Assembly: GCA_031213475.1 (NCBI GenBank)
Contig: JARUPZ010000004.1
Coordinates: forward strand, 3,807,501 to 3,871,500
Length of the DNA: 64,000 nt
Direction: 5' to 3'
Origin: Nereocystis luetkeana
Taxonomy: Eukaryota > Sar > Phaeophyceae > Laminariales > Laminariaceae
How positions within the stretch are numbered: position 1 is the first letter of the stretch; each line of letters starts with the position of its first letter. The translations under genes and the position numbers were made by a program. Below are positions 41,786 through 55,600 of the stretch, in pieces. Under the pieces are notes generated by a model. The model saw nothing but the letters and a program-made list of their open reading frames with translations. It ran no database searches and was not told where the DNA came from.

Positions 41786-41897
41786 TCATCCCGCCTCCCG
41801 CCCGTGCACGCGCAAACGGTAAATGCACGTGTAGTCCGGGTTACCCCAGTTGCTAACAATTCGGAGCTGGATGACCCTGAACCTTCTGCCCAGGGGC
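41786..41897 (-). CDS. SUN gene last exon, SUN C-terminus and stop
   Basis: One base plus 36 codons and TGA at 41786-41788; acceptor [25 protein letters not shown] and YRLRVHG are the typical C-terminal SUN strands that contact KASH peptides; only REAG follows, as in family members that end just after the domain. Confidence 0.94.
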
Positions 41898-43609
41898 CTG
41901 CCGAGCGAACGACCGCGACACACAAGAGATTGGCAACGAACACACAAAGCATGTCAGACACAATGAAGCGCGCACACGAAATACCTAAAACGCACATAAA
42001 TGACTTTGGGAGCACGAAGTCGAAGTACATCATCGAAGACAAGGAAGCAGGTCAACATACCAGGGTACCAGGTAACATAAACCCAAGGAAGAACCAGGTC
42101 GCTATACACCGAAGACAGGTGAACACGAACAAAACCACGTCTGTAGCGAATGCGTTGCGCACAAAAAAACTGTCAGCATTCGCGAGGGGTTGCTTACCAC
42201 TTATCCGAGAGAATGCTTGACACACACTGTGCACGAAACGAATACGAACTACCCCTATCCCTATAACCCAAACCTTCAGCCAATCAGAGCTACCCTAACT
42301 CTGACCCTAGGCCAATCAGACAAAATCTCGAACAAGTGATTTCTACTGGCATTTATAGACCACTCTAAAATCTGTACACCTCTTCGCACATTTTGATGTT
42401 GGTGTGAGCATCACTACAGTAGTACCACACCAAAGCTTGTGCAGATGAGTTTTGAGGAAAAAATCGATCTCACAGCTGAGGTGAACCCTTTTTTTTTTAT
42501 ATTTTTCTCAATAAATCATACGAGGTACCTAACAACACCCAACGAAGCACGAACTCAAAAGACATCGAAGACGAGGAATCACAGAGAAAAACGAACTCAG
42601 AACACACATACATATCAGAGGATATTCGACTCATGTCGGAGCGCAAAACCAATAAAATTATACCCGTCAAAAACACAAAAGCACAAGGAAGAACAAGAAA
42701 GCACGAGCTCAAACCACAAAAACATTCCGGTACCGAAACCAAAACCACAAGCCGCGAATAGCATTTTTTTGCACTTTTATCGCCCATTTTTGGGTAGGAA
42801 GACATCTGAACCAGTTTGCTGATACCGCTAGTCGGAAAGGGTCCGGCATCTCCCCAAGAGTCCCATAAGAATATTTCGGCATCAAAATCGAGACCGTTTA
42901 GGACTTGTCCAATATTCTATTAATAGGATAATTTACGTCTGCTGTTCAAATCCCACCGCCGGTTACTCTAGTAAAAAAAAAACACGTGCTTATTGGAAAA
43001 AATCGCTACTGCATACCTGGCCCTTTAAGAGGTGTAGTATGTTTCACAAACTACGAGACAAATATAGTACACCGCACAGAACGAGATTGGCCATAGTCAC
43101 GCGTACGGTATACGAAAAGCAGACGGCATGCACAACCCAGACACACATTGAAGCCTATAGAAAGGAAAAGAGTAAAGGAACGAGACAAAACAAAGAAACG
43201 AACGAACGAACAAACGAACAAAAAAAAAAACATGAGCCCCAGAATAAAAGAAAATGAGATATGTGTACGAGCGTAGAATATTCGAGAAGGTCCGCGAACT
43301 CACGCAATGGCGAACGTCTGGATGGGTCGTCCCTTGAGGTCGTACTTGCCACCGCCCAGCTTCACCGGAAAGTTGTCACTCTTGTTCCTCATACCATACA
43401 CCTGGGCAGCCGCAACGATGAGAGACGTACGCAGATAGGGGAGGGGGGGGTGGCTGGCGACGTCATTTGTTGCTTGCATTAGTATTTTGGCCATCGACCG
43501 CGCACCCCTTTCGAGATGGAGCGCGGAAGAGAGAAGGACATCAACTAATCGGCAAACAAATACACAGCACAAAATCGTCTCGGTTGAAAATAGAAGAAGG
43601 AGAAGGAGA

Positions 43610-43658
<49 letters not shown>

Positions 43659-46600
43659 TGGGAGGGAAGTAGGAGAGGAAGAGAAGGAAGAAGTGGTCGA
43701 GGGCGAACAAGGAGGGGAAAGCGGTCTCCCCCAACCTTCTCGGAAAAGAGTAGTCTACGTCATCACCATGCTGTCTGCGCGCACCGAAAACACCCGCACG
43801 TTACACGATAGGGCCTGCCATGTAGCAGCATTACTCGGCCAGAACATTCATCACTGACCCCGGGGGGCTCCTCAACCGAGAACTGCCGAATATCGTTGGA
43901 ACGTCATCAACGTGTGGGTTTTTACATGATAATATTCGTTGTGTGCTTCGTTTGAGGCCATCGGGTTGCACATCCATTTTTGTTCTCGATGTGAGTGAGT
44001 GATGCCAGTGACGTCAGTCTTTGGGGGCGAGATAGAAAGCGTTCCTCCTCAACTCCCGGGGGCCCCAGAATAAAAAGAGGTGCACCCATGTACGCGTCCA
44101 CTCCTCCATTCCTCAGCAGACTACCTACCTACCTATCTACCTTCCTACCTACCTACCTACCTACCTACCTACCTACCTACCTTCCTTTCTTTCTACCTAC
44201 CTACCTACCTACCTACCTTCCTTTCTTTCTTCCTACCTACCTACCTACCTTCCTTTTTTCCTACCTACCTACATAACTACCTTCCTACCAGCCTACCAAG
44301 TACTTACCTACCTACCTACCCACCCGTCCACTCCCCCCACCCACCCATTCAATGGGAACAGGTCGGCGTGGGATCAGGGCGCCAAGCAGAAGCAGGGCGC
44401 CAAGTTTTGACAACTCTTCGTTTGAAAAAAAAACACGTATCGAACAATTGCAACATCCATAAAAACCAACCACCCACCCACCCACCCACCCACCCGCACA
44501 TGTGTTGCCCCTCGGTTTCTGCTGCAAAGAGCTGTACGTACACATGACGTATCGTATTGACCCTTACAGAACCGCAGTCCCGTTTTGGGGACAACCCACT
44601 CAAACATCAAGTGGTTTGTCTCCAACACGGGACTGCGGTCCTAAAAGGGTTAATACATACCAGTACCAGTTACGTATGTATACCACGTATGTTATGTATA
44701 TCATACGTACGTACGCACGCTGGCTTCACTCATACAGTACCTATCGTCTGAGGTAGGTGTACACGAGTTGCTTCAGTCATGTGCAATATTTCATTACAGC
44801 TGAAACAAGTCGACGCGAGTTGAGGAAGGGAAGAGAGGGCTCAAGTCTTGTCGCGATAAATAATGCCTTCCAATGCACGAACAGCAGCGGGGAGGGGGGG
44901 ATAAAAAAGCCTGTCATGTGACCCCGGATCTGAGTTATCTGAGATACGACTACTCTATTTCGGGGAACCATAGAATCGGGGTTCCCGGTGGCTTGGTAGG
45001 TGGTCCGCGTGCCTAACAAGATCAATTTCGTGGGTTGAAGTATCACCGAGTGCATGTTCGTGGCTTTTTCTTGCAAAAAGAAATTGACTAGCGGAAAGCG
45101 CGAGAGCGTGAGTTAGCTACATTCGATGAAAATCGACGAGCAGTGGGAATGCTGAACCCTATGCGCGACAAAAAATAAAGGCACGTACCGGGGGGGAGAA
45201 GGGTGGACACCTGTGACCACGGCTTGTCCAGAAGCTCGTTGATGATAAAACCTCCCACGAGTAAGGCTGGAAAGTAAAAGTGATGTTGAAATATATATAT
45301 GCGTATATATAGTAAATAGGACCTACGGTAGACACAAAATCCCGAATATTTCCCTATTTTTATCAACAACATTTGGTCCTGTTTACTATGGTCCCCCGTA
45401 ATAGGAAGGAGGGAGAAAGGAATGGCGAAGATTACAAAAGGGATGAAAAAAATAAAAACGTTCCTGGGGTAATCTTCCACTCCACAGCTATTAGAGCCCT
45501 TCTCTTGACGCTAACGTGGACGAAATGACGGCGATGACTTTTTAAGGCGGGAGCAACAAAAATAAAAAGCAAACATACCTGGAACTCCTTCGGAGCGGAA
45601 CCGCTCTCGGGTGTCACCATCCTGGAAGCGTGCTCAAGAGAAAAGCCATCCACGGTGATTTCTCTCGGCAGCTGTACGGTCACGAGGCCCCGGCTTCCGC
45701 TCATGGCCCAACAGGCGCCCAGGCCGCTGCCCTCAGAAATTACGGACTCCACAGGGCCGATGCTGTTGTTATTTTCAAAAAATGCACACAAAATGTCAGC
45801 GATTATACCAAGTAGGAATAAAACTCGCCCGAATTACAGCAGTACCTGGTAGGTCGATATTTCGGGTCTTGTCTTGTGAAATATGCCAGTTTCCTCACGT
45901 AAAAAAAAAAAAACAGAACGAAGATGGATGAGGCTTCCAGTAGAGAGACAGGCGGCGGTATTTGACTCAGACGGGGGAAGGGGCGGAAATCACAGACTCC
46001 ACATGGCCGATGCTTCCATTGGGAAACAAAAAAACAAACAAACAAACAAAAAAACGTCGGCTATGAGTTGCTGTCAATTTCTTTTGCAACATCAACGTTA
46101 TCATTGTTCCACTCGCTGATTCGCGGTTTGAAGATGGACGACAAAAAGCAATGATATCTTCGAGTGATATCAACCATCTGCGGCCAGGTCGGGTGCCCAG
46201 CAGGACACGCGGGATCATGCCGCGACCGTGCCGTCACGACTCCTGGCATTCTAATCTCGGGACATCAATAATGTTTCATCCCCCGCTCGCGCTGTGGCCG
46301 TCACTCTAACCCCATGAGTTTTTAGATGAGGCTTTTCCCTCTCAAGTCCTAAGAGGGTTGACGGCACATTTTCTCACAAGCACAACATTTTTCATGTCAT
46401 CGGTTAACCCGCGGACGTTACGTGATGCATACGGGTGTCGGTGGCGGACCCCACGCGCGTGGGTAGGATGCAGGATACCCCAACAACTCACCCGTTCTCT
46501 ACCCCTGCCCCATGCCAGTAGCGGCTGGAGCCCCACCACGTGGAAGGCGTGTATGTGCTGGACACCAGCCCGCTTGACGTAAGCTGCGTCGTGAAAAAAA

Positions 46601-49600
46601 AAAAGGGGGGGCACGGCGTCATAGATACGGGAAGGTCAAAGAAAGGAGAGCAACGGCGTGCAGTCCTTCCACACTCAGACGGCAATACTCTTCCACCAGC
46701 CCCAACCCTTCCCCCTCACTAATAAACGAAAAAAACGCCCCCCCCCCCCACTCCCCCACCACAGAAACGGCGGGTTTCCAATACCTGGTATGTATTAAAA
46801 TAAATCGATATTTCGATAACTCGACACTTTCAATACGCCATCAAACATTAAATAACATGCATAACCCACGCGCTCACGCCCTCTGCCCCCTCCCTCACCC
46901 CCAACCAAACACGCGAACCAAAAACGCGAAACTTATGTAAAGCCCCGTCGCTCACTCGCCGCCTGCTCCGTGCTCCCCGACAACAATTCTACATAGCGCA
47001 ATTCCTTTATGTCGCAAACACCATGATGACCAACGTGGATTCCATATAACGACCAGGGTGGTAAAAAAAAAACTAAGCGATCACTCACTCACCTCCTGCC
47101 CTCCAACGGCAACGTTGGCGTCGGAAGGCCGACATCACATATCGATATATCAAAACTTGCGTATTCCGATATATACATATCGAAATATTCTACTCCTCGG
47201 AACAAGTCATTGATTCCTGCTTCATGACCTACTGTACCAGGTATTAATATTACGGGGGACCATAGTTAATAGGACCAAATATTGCTGATAAAAATGGTTA
47301 AATATATGGGTTTTTATGTGTACCATAGGTCCTATTAACTATGGTCCCCCGTAATAGGTGCTTTGAGAGCAGACACACATCCCTGATCTGTATGATCTAG
47401 ATATGGTTCATGCCGCCAGACGGGAACTATACAATCTGCATGATCACATCTACTTGTAAGTTGTAGATCATGTGTCCCGGGTTGAACCTGCAGTATACAT
47501 CTATACATCTAGGACCTTGGGTGTTCTGTCCGATGTCCGATGCGTGAAGCCTTCGATATAATGCCGGTATCAAACACGAAATTAAGTCGGTACGTGAACG
47601 AAACCCGCGCACTCACCCCCGTACCCCCCCCCCCCCCCCCCCCCCTTGCATCTATCCACCTCGTCATACGACTAACGCCACGCAGAAGATGAGTAAAGCC
47701 CCCCCCCCTCACCAAACGACCTACCCACGAAACCAAAAAAAAAAACACACACACACACACACACAAAACGAGACCGAGACACATAATTTCTGAACTCACC
47801 ACCTGCCCTCCGACAGCAACGTTAGCGTAGTCCCGGAGCCCCGTGCCGTCGGTCGCCAGCTTCTCGATCGCATCCTCCACCTCCTCCCGCAGGTGCTCCT
47901 CGGACACGCACCCCGCGCCCTCCCCCCTCACCTCCTCTAGAGCGCGGCCCACAGCCGCCCTCGAGAGACCTTGGAGGTTGCTCTTAGCGTTGGAGCGGTC
48001 ACCGTCACCGTCACCACCAACGCCGGGTGGGTTGGAGGCTTGCGCCGCCGCGCTTTCGAGCAACGCCTGTGTACATAATACAAAAAACACGACAAAAAAG
48101 AGTCACAAGCTATATACGTTCGCCGCACCAGTGCAAGCGGCGCGCAGGAAAGGGTTCGCAGGCCGCTCCCGGTGACACACTATTTATTAGTTATATTCGG
48201 CTCATCAGTACACTCTACGGATGTCATTGACATGAATAGTTTGCAAGCGTTTCTTTTTTTCTGGTGTTTTTTTTCGTACCCAAAGTACGGCTTGACGCCG
48301 CGGGTTGATCGGGGAGTTGAACCGCTGCTGCGCTTTCGAGCCTGCGTACACATACAAAAACACACGTAGTATACATAAAACACTGGATTCGTTCCCACCT
48401 TCGACAACAACACAAAAAAAAAACGGAAACATAAGGCATGCCACGAACGACATAACGCATGCACCAAATTTTACCCAGGCACCTTATTTGAGGAGTCCCA
48501 TATAGCCGGTCGCCCCGGTGGGTCAAGTGGTTAACCTCGAATTCTACCTGTGTTTGAGTTCTGGGTTCGAGCCCCAGGTGGGTCGGACATTTGACTTTAT
48601 TTGCAAAAATAAAAATAAAAAAAGGATTCAATTGTTGAGAGCGCCTTGCAGCGTGGATAGGCACAATTCGATGCGAGTCGACGAGGGAAGAAAAGGCTGA
48701 AATCTTCTCGCGATAAAAATGAAGGCACGTACCGTAGCGGGAAGGGGGTAGAAGAGCCTGCTATGTGACCCCGGATCTGAGTTACGAGTTGGAAGGAGAG
48801 CGAGAAGAAGATGTGCGAAGATAATAAATGGGATGAGCAAAATATATATATACCTGAAATACTATTACGGGGGGCCATATTAAAGAGGACCCACGGCACA
48901 CACAAAAACCAACATGTTTCGCTATTTTTCCTAACAATATTTGGTCCTATTTACTATGGTCCCCCGTAATATCAACGTACGGTAATACCTCACTCAAAAC
49001 CTGTACCCTGACAAAAAAAATGGCAGTGCGACTCGACGGACTGTGCGGGAATATACAGCAGTGCGTTAGTATATACCAGGTATATACAAAGCTCCAAACG
49101 TGCTCTATGTTCCCTGACAGACTGGCATCTGAGAAGGCTGTCATTCGGCCGTGTTTACCGATGTTTTTAAAACATCGGTTTTCGGCGCAGACGAGATATA
49201 TCCGATACATCGGCGACCGAATCCGGCCTGTGTGTGAGAGAGTGAATCCTTGTCTTGAACCCTCAAAGTTTCCGGACAAACGTGAGTGAAATCCTGCGCA
49301 ATTTTTGAGTCATCAAATCGGGACGATTTTTTTTTCGCCGACGTTCTGCCGACGTTAACGTTAACCCTTCTTGGGACTGCAGTCCCGTTTTGGGGGCAAA
49401 CTACTCACCACTCCGTCCCTGAATATAATGATCATTCGTATTTAATTTCGGTCTAAAAAATGTTCTTATATTTAGGGACAGCCCGGTACAGAATCAGCGC
49501 GGTTCGTGCCCAAAGCGGGAATGCAGTTTGCCCTGAAAGGGTTAAAAAAAACAAATCTCCCGATCTGTTTCACCGATTTTGCCGATTCCGATTTGAATCG

Positions 49601-52600
49601 CTCCGACTAGTTGGGTGAGTGGTCGGTTCCTCCGATTCACACCCCTAATATAAAAAAAAAACACAACACACACACACACAACAGAATGGTGTACCAGTGA
49701 TATTAGGCATGCCTTATTGTCTACCTGGTATAACTTCCTCGGTGCCCTTTGATCCTTTTAGTGCCGCAGTCCCGTTTTGGGGACAAACTACTTACGGTTT
49801 GAGTACTTTGTCCCCACCTATGGGAGTGCGGTGCTGTAAGGGTTAAGGAGCCTCGTCAGCCTAAAAAAATGTCTTTGAGGGCAACAAGCGCCACCCTGAC
49901 CGACGGTAGCGCGCGCCATTTACTCGGTGACACAACAAAACCGTTTTCAGGGCTGCACTCCCCCTTTTGGGGACAAAAACCACTCGAGTTCTTTAAGTTG
50001 TTTGCCCTCGAAACGGGATTTCGGTATTAACCCCTTTAGAACTCCAGTCCTGTTTTGGCGACTCAAATTCCAAGTTATTCGTCCCCAATAGTCCCCAAAA
50101 TGAGACTGCGGTCCTAAAAGGGTTAAAAGGGATATATCCTCTTAACTCTTTCTGACCCCATCCGCACAGGAGCTTCTTCCTCGGAACGGAGATGTCAATG
50201 CCGAGCTTGACACCGAATCGCTTATGGAGAAACTTCTCGGAACGGCACGTGCAACGCCTACATACCGAAGTGTGACCCAGACCGCCCCCGGGAAACTTCT
50301 CGGAATGTCTATCATGCAAATGACGAGTTGGATGGACCCACACCGCCCTCAGAATGAAGATGTAACGAGTATCTATACTACTACGGGGAACCATAGTAAA
50401 TAGGACCAAATATTGTTAGTAAAAATAGCGAAATACATAGTTTTTTGTGTGTACCGTAGGTCCTATTTAATATGGCCCCCCGTAATACTATTAATATTAA
50501 TAATCCCAGCCGCCTTGGGAAAACTTGTGGGAAATTTCTCAGAATGCTGAGACGTAACGAGGGGGTTTAACGTCAACCCCGGCGGCCTCGGGAAAATTGT
50601 GGGAATATTCAATGACCAGATTGTGGGCGCTTTCGTTTCAACCACTGTGTCCAAGTTGGGCCAAGGGTGTGCATGCGCATACATATATACGCAGCTCAGC
50701 AGGGTTTACGAAGAGGGTGGCCCTTTTGTGCCAAACGTTTGTGCCGGATGGTGAGGAACCCCCCCAATACCGCTATGTTTCGACAAACCAAAACGATACC
50801 TGGTAGGCCATGGGAAGTGCCCATCGGATCGAGCATACCAGGTACTACGCTTCTTACTTTATTCTCAGGCCCATCCTATCGAAGAATTTTTTCCCCAGGA
50901 TTTCCTAAAAATTGGAAATAATTCGAGCTATGTACCAAGACACGGAGGCGTTCTGTTCTTATTTGCGAAGTTCTCCAGAAGCATAAAAAAATCAGGAGAG
51001 TTAAATTTCACACAAATATTTTGGGAAAAAAAAATCAGGAAAATCTTTCTTCCCAGGATTTAAAAAAAAATGGAAATATTTGGAGGGACGTATCAATATA
51101 CGGAGGCGTTCTGTCACTATTTGCGAAATTCTTCAGAAGCGAAAAAAATCAGGAACGTTAAATTTGTTGGGGGGAAAAACAGGAGAATCTGGAAGATAAC
51201 AAAAAATGCGCGAAAAAATATGGAAATTATGGGGGAAAAAGCTCTCCGATAAGAATTGACCCTTAAATCCGTGTGTTGGGTGACATAGAGAGGTCCTTAA
51301 CTCTTCTGGGACTGAAGTCCCGTTTCGGAGACAAAGCAGTCATATTCTGAGCAGTTTCGTCCCCCAAAACGAACTCCAGTTTGCCCTAAAAGGGTCAATC
51401 AAGTAAGGGGCCTGGGAAACATGCAGGCGCACCCTCATCGTCGCATGCGTCCTACGTGATGGGCACTCTCTTATGTTTTGACGCATGCTTTGTGCACGAG
51501 ACAATAGCAGCACTACCGCATAAATATGCGTGTTGTCGCCGCTGCACAGAGGTGGTGCGATCGGTTTCCAGCGCTCGTTTTCTCCCTCGGCAACCAAGGT
51601 AGAAGAAAAAAAAAAAAAGTGTGCCAAATTTACCGAATAACGTGTTGTTTTCGGAATATAGATCTATCCGGTCGAGAGAGGCAGGCGCCAACCGAAAATA
51701 TAATGCTCGACTTTTTAGAACAGCACTCTATCCGTTGTCGAGAAAACGTAGCGCTAAATAATGATCGCGCGACCCTGTGCGTTAACCCGCACGCCCTTCA
51801 GGTAATGTCAAACCAGCGCTTGGTTGGGTCTGGTTGGTGTCACGATATGTCCCCTCTTCCCCTCCACCGTACAGTAGTTGTTATCGTATTCCTCTTTTCA
51901 GGCGGAATACGTGCTTGCTCTCTCGTTCAGAAGCTCTGCGGGTGGGGCAAGAAACCGCCAACACGAAACCGCCAACAGGCGCGTCAGCGAACGAGAGCAA
52001 CCAAGAGTAAACCCTGCACAGTAGCCCGGCTTGCCCCTTCGATTTTCGTTTTCGATTTCGTTTCTGTGATGTGGTTACCGCTGCTGGACGGGGGTCGAGG
52101 CTGGGCCTCTAACTTTCACCCCCCCCCCCCTCCCCCTAACCGTTGTTTTCGCACCACGCGCCCCGATTCGTGCGGACTGCTGCCGAATCAAAACGCTAAT
52201 GCCGTGCATACGTGGGCCAACAGGTCGGGCTTCTTCACATTTGGGCTTCTTCACATTTGGCGCCGTCGGGCTTCTCCCCATCGTACACACTGCTCCTCAG
52301 CCTTGCGTGTCGAACAACTTGGTTAAGGTACCCTCCTACGACTTGGGCCATCATGTTCGACGCAACGGTTCACACAGCCGGCGTCCCCGATGGCTTAGTA
52401 GGTGGTCTGCGTGCTCACTTAAGACCAATTTCGTGGGTTCAAGTCACACCGAGTGCATACTCGTAAGAGGACTTTTTCTTGTATTAAATTGGAAGAGCGG
52501 AAACCGCGAAAGCGTTCGATGAAAATCGATTCCATGAAAATCGACGAGCAGCGGGAATGCTGAACACCATGCGCGACCAAAAAAATGAAGGCACGTACCG

Positions 52601-55600
52601 GGGGGGAAAGGCTCGAGATCTGTGACCACGGCTTGTCCAGAAAAAGACCGCTGAGGGTAAAAACCTCCTACGAGTTAAGCTGGAAAGTGAGAGTGGTTTA
52701 ATTTAAAAAAAAAAACATCGCACAAGAGAGAATCGATTCTCCACTTTCCACGATCTAGAACCATAAGAACGGACAAAACATATACCTGGGATGATCTGTG
52801 TATATATGATCTATGATACCACCTCATACTGCCGGGTGGGAGAGCTGTGGAATATGCATGGCCCATCACCTATTTCCTGTGTTGGGATCTGTGCCGCTGG
52901 TACAGATATACAAATCCTGGGCAACACCTCATAGGTTAGGATCTGTATATGGTCTGTAGCTGATCTATGTATCGTGACCTGTTCAACGTGTGCAAAGGGC
53001 TGTCCTATATTTTATTACTCCTAACTCTGCACCCTTTGTAACCCCGACCGCCTCGGGAAAATTCTCGGGAAATTCAAGATGAAGCGAGAGGAATAGGGTG
53101 TGGACAACCATCAACCATTCAGCAAAAGAGGGGCCCAGTGGCAATCAGCAGCCATGATCACATCACTGAACGATTGTCAAGGATGATCGTACGCAAAATC
53201 GGGGACTATGTTATTCGATGACTTCGAGTGTCGTCGACCATCCCCCCTCCCCCCCCCCCCCCCAAAAAAAAAAAAAAAAATGATAGTTTTTAGACAAAGC
53301 TCGTAAGGGTAGGGGCGGGGGTCGGGGGTATAGAGTTAGTATATAACGTAGTGTTTAGGGCTTTTTCGATTCATCCCTCTTCTCTCAACACTGCAATCAC
53401 ACCAATATCCCCGATTTCTATACATTATCACAAGACACTTATCAAACGGCGCGATAAAGGCCGCTCGTCGTTACCCTACAGCTTCTCTCACCTCCAACTC
53501 TGACGCTGGGAGAACATCGGTGGGGACCGCCTCCAACCGTTCGCTCGCGAAGTCAAGCGTTTCGGCTATTCCCGCCAAGTTTTCGGCCACCTTCTTCTCC
53601 AGGTCCTGCCGACCGCCAAAACGCGGCGGGATTTGAAAAAAAAACGGTTCGCAACGCTCAGTAGCGTATCCAGTAGCCTTTGTCAAAGTCTCTCCAGTTT
53701 CTCTACCTCCCACCACGAACATACAGCACACATGGAGGTAAAAAACGCGGCGAGACGAAAAACGGTTCGCAACACACACAGCATCATAGCATCCATAGCG
53801 GTAAAAGACGCGGCGAGACAAAAAAAACGGTTCGCGCGAAAAAACGCGCTACGGTAGAAGGGTGCACGTTTGCAACTTTCTACGTGAGGCTCCTCCCTCG
53901 AGGAGCTGATATGTCTCACCTTATCGTTCGGCTTCGAAAACAAACCCCGATAAAACCCGGTAAAGCACTCTCATTGCCTACTGTCCAATAGGCGTGAGAA
54001 GAAAACGATCTTAAAAACAATCGATGTTGAGTGGTTGCTCGGCTCATATCCCCCAACCTGCCAAAACAAATTGGCCGAACAGTGCTACCAGTAATGTATA
54101 CGCCTATCGTGAAACGCGTCGCGACGTTTCTTTGTTACGGCAACCTTCATTCGTCTCCCACCCCGTAACATATGAAACCGAGAGTGGAACAAAACGCGGC
54201 GAAAAAAAAAAACGGTTTGCAAGCGTTTCGTCTTCAGCACGTAGCCCTTTTCAGGTATCTCGCAACTATAACATACCGGTGTACCTCCAATCGATATTGC
54301 TGTTGGTTCTACTACGGGGGACCATAGTTAACAGGACCAAATATTGATAGTAAAAATGGATAACTCTGTACGTTTTTTTGTATACCATAGGTCCTATTAA
54401 CTATGGCCCCCCGTAATAGAGCACACAAGAAAGGAAAAGAAGAAACGGTCCACCAGGTACACTCCTTTCCAAGGTCAGGATGAAAAAAACAAACCAGAAT
54501 GGTGACGTTTCTGGACGAATAAAAAAAAAGAAAATGTGTTCAGAATCAACCTACATATTTTTTTTAGTTTCCTCATGACCACAACACGGCCTTGCGCCTG
54601 GGGCTAGAAAAATCAAGCCGTGCGTCGTTTTTTTCTTTTTTTTTTCCAAATATCGATATGGTTGTTTCGGGGGGTTGGTAGTTACGTACTCCTCTAATCT
54701 ATTCAGCAAGATTTGGTGGACGGTACCACTTATGTACACTCTGCTGAAAAAAAAAGCGACGATAACCTGTGACACCAAAAGAAGGCCTGCACAACACGCT
54801 TGACCCCCGCCCCTTTCTTGTGTTGGCGGCCACTGTATCTGGAGGTTGAGTTAGATCGTACTGTGCAGGGCGGAGAACCTTAGCTCCGCGCAAGGGGTAT
54901 GATCGAATCACGTACAGCAGTGTGTACCTGGTATATGGTAAGCACTAAGGCACCCACGAGACAGTTACATGGTACTCCCATTGCTGTCTCTGGAAGTGGC
55001 CACACCGGAAATTAAATTGACTCATTGACGCCGTGATCCATGTGCAAGTCCGTCTCACAAGCGGCTCTCAGTGGGATGCGGCTCACCCTCCATGCGACTC
55101 GCCCAACACCTCACGGCGCTTCGCGCTTGGTGCAAGCAAGCAACGCCTGCCCGGTCGGCGAAACCCCGACATGCTCCGTCCCGGCATTGTAGGGATGCGA
55201 GGGTCTATGGTCATACGACTGCGGCCATGCATGACATGAGTATCCCCCCCACCTCCCACCCCCCTCCCCTCCCGCCCTCCCCCCCCCCTCCGGAAATTGC
55301 CATGTCCACACTGATCCATCAGCGGGCCAGGATTCCACGATGTACCGTGAAATCATAATCCAGAGCGCGGGGGAGAAAATATATCTAAACATGGCCAAGC
55401 TGTCCCTGTCAATAGCAACTCCCGCGGCAGGAATACTATCGGTCGCCAAAGTATTTGCGTTGGTTGGAGAAATTCGGAGAATCGTAGTTTTCGGGACGGC
55501 GGTCGTAGCACCCGGCTTAAGCCATGTCGGAAAAGGGGTACTGAACCATTTTTATGGCACGGTGTAGATTAGAAGCTCGATTCCTGTGTATATATATACC

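Larger units (their letters stand above)
48067..53491 (-). other. SUN intron 4 (5.4 kb), repeat-filled
   Basis: Holds two SINE-like elements, two TA-type and five TTAA-type MITEs, a degenerate repeat cluster (50140-50620), a 158-bp tandem duplication, and C/A homopolymers at 53255-53280. Plus-strand open frames such as 51526-52326 show no recognisable domain. Confidence 0.75.

Noticed and set aside
42243-42310. CCCTAA-like strings suggesting interstitial telomere repeats.
   Set aside because: Only scattered, unequal CCTA/CCCTAAC words; no regular repeat.
44121-44334. Proline/threonine/tyrosine-rich frame over the (CTAC)n repeat as a real protein.
   Set aside because: Pure simple-repeat translation in an intron.
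48504-48590. A genuine tRNA gene.
   Set aside because: T arm and boxes are good, but no acceptor stem forms and the sequence continues into a shared SINE-like tail.
49155-49183. Perfect hairpin ACCGATGTTTT/AAAACATCGGT as a terminator.
   Set aside because: A lone intronic stem without an associated gene; no functional claim possible.
51526-52326. 266-codon plus-strand open frame.
   Set aside because: No recognisable domain; it runs through simple C-rich sequence and lies inside a SUN intron. Probably chance.
55340-55567. 75-codon plus-strand frame with hydrophobic stretches.
   Set aside because: Short, isolated, no family match and no splice context I can support.
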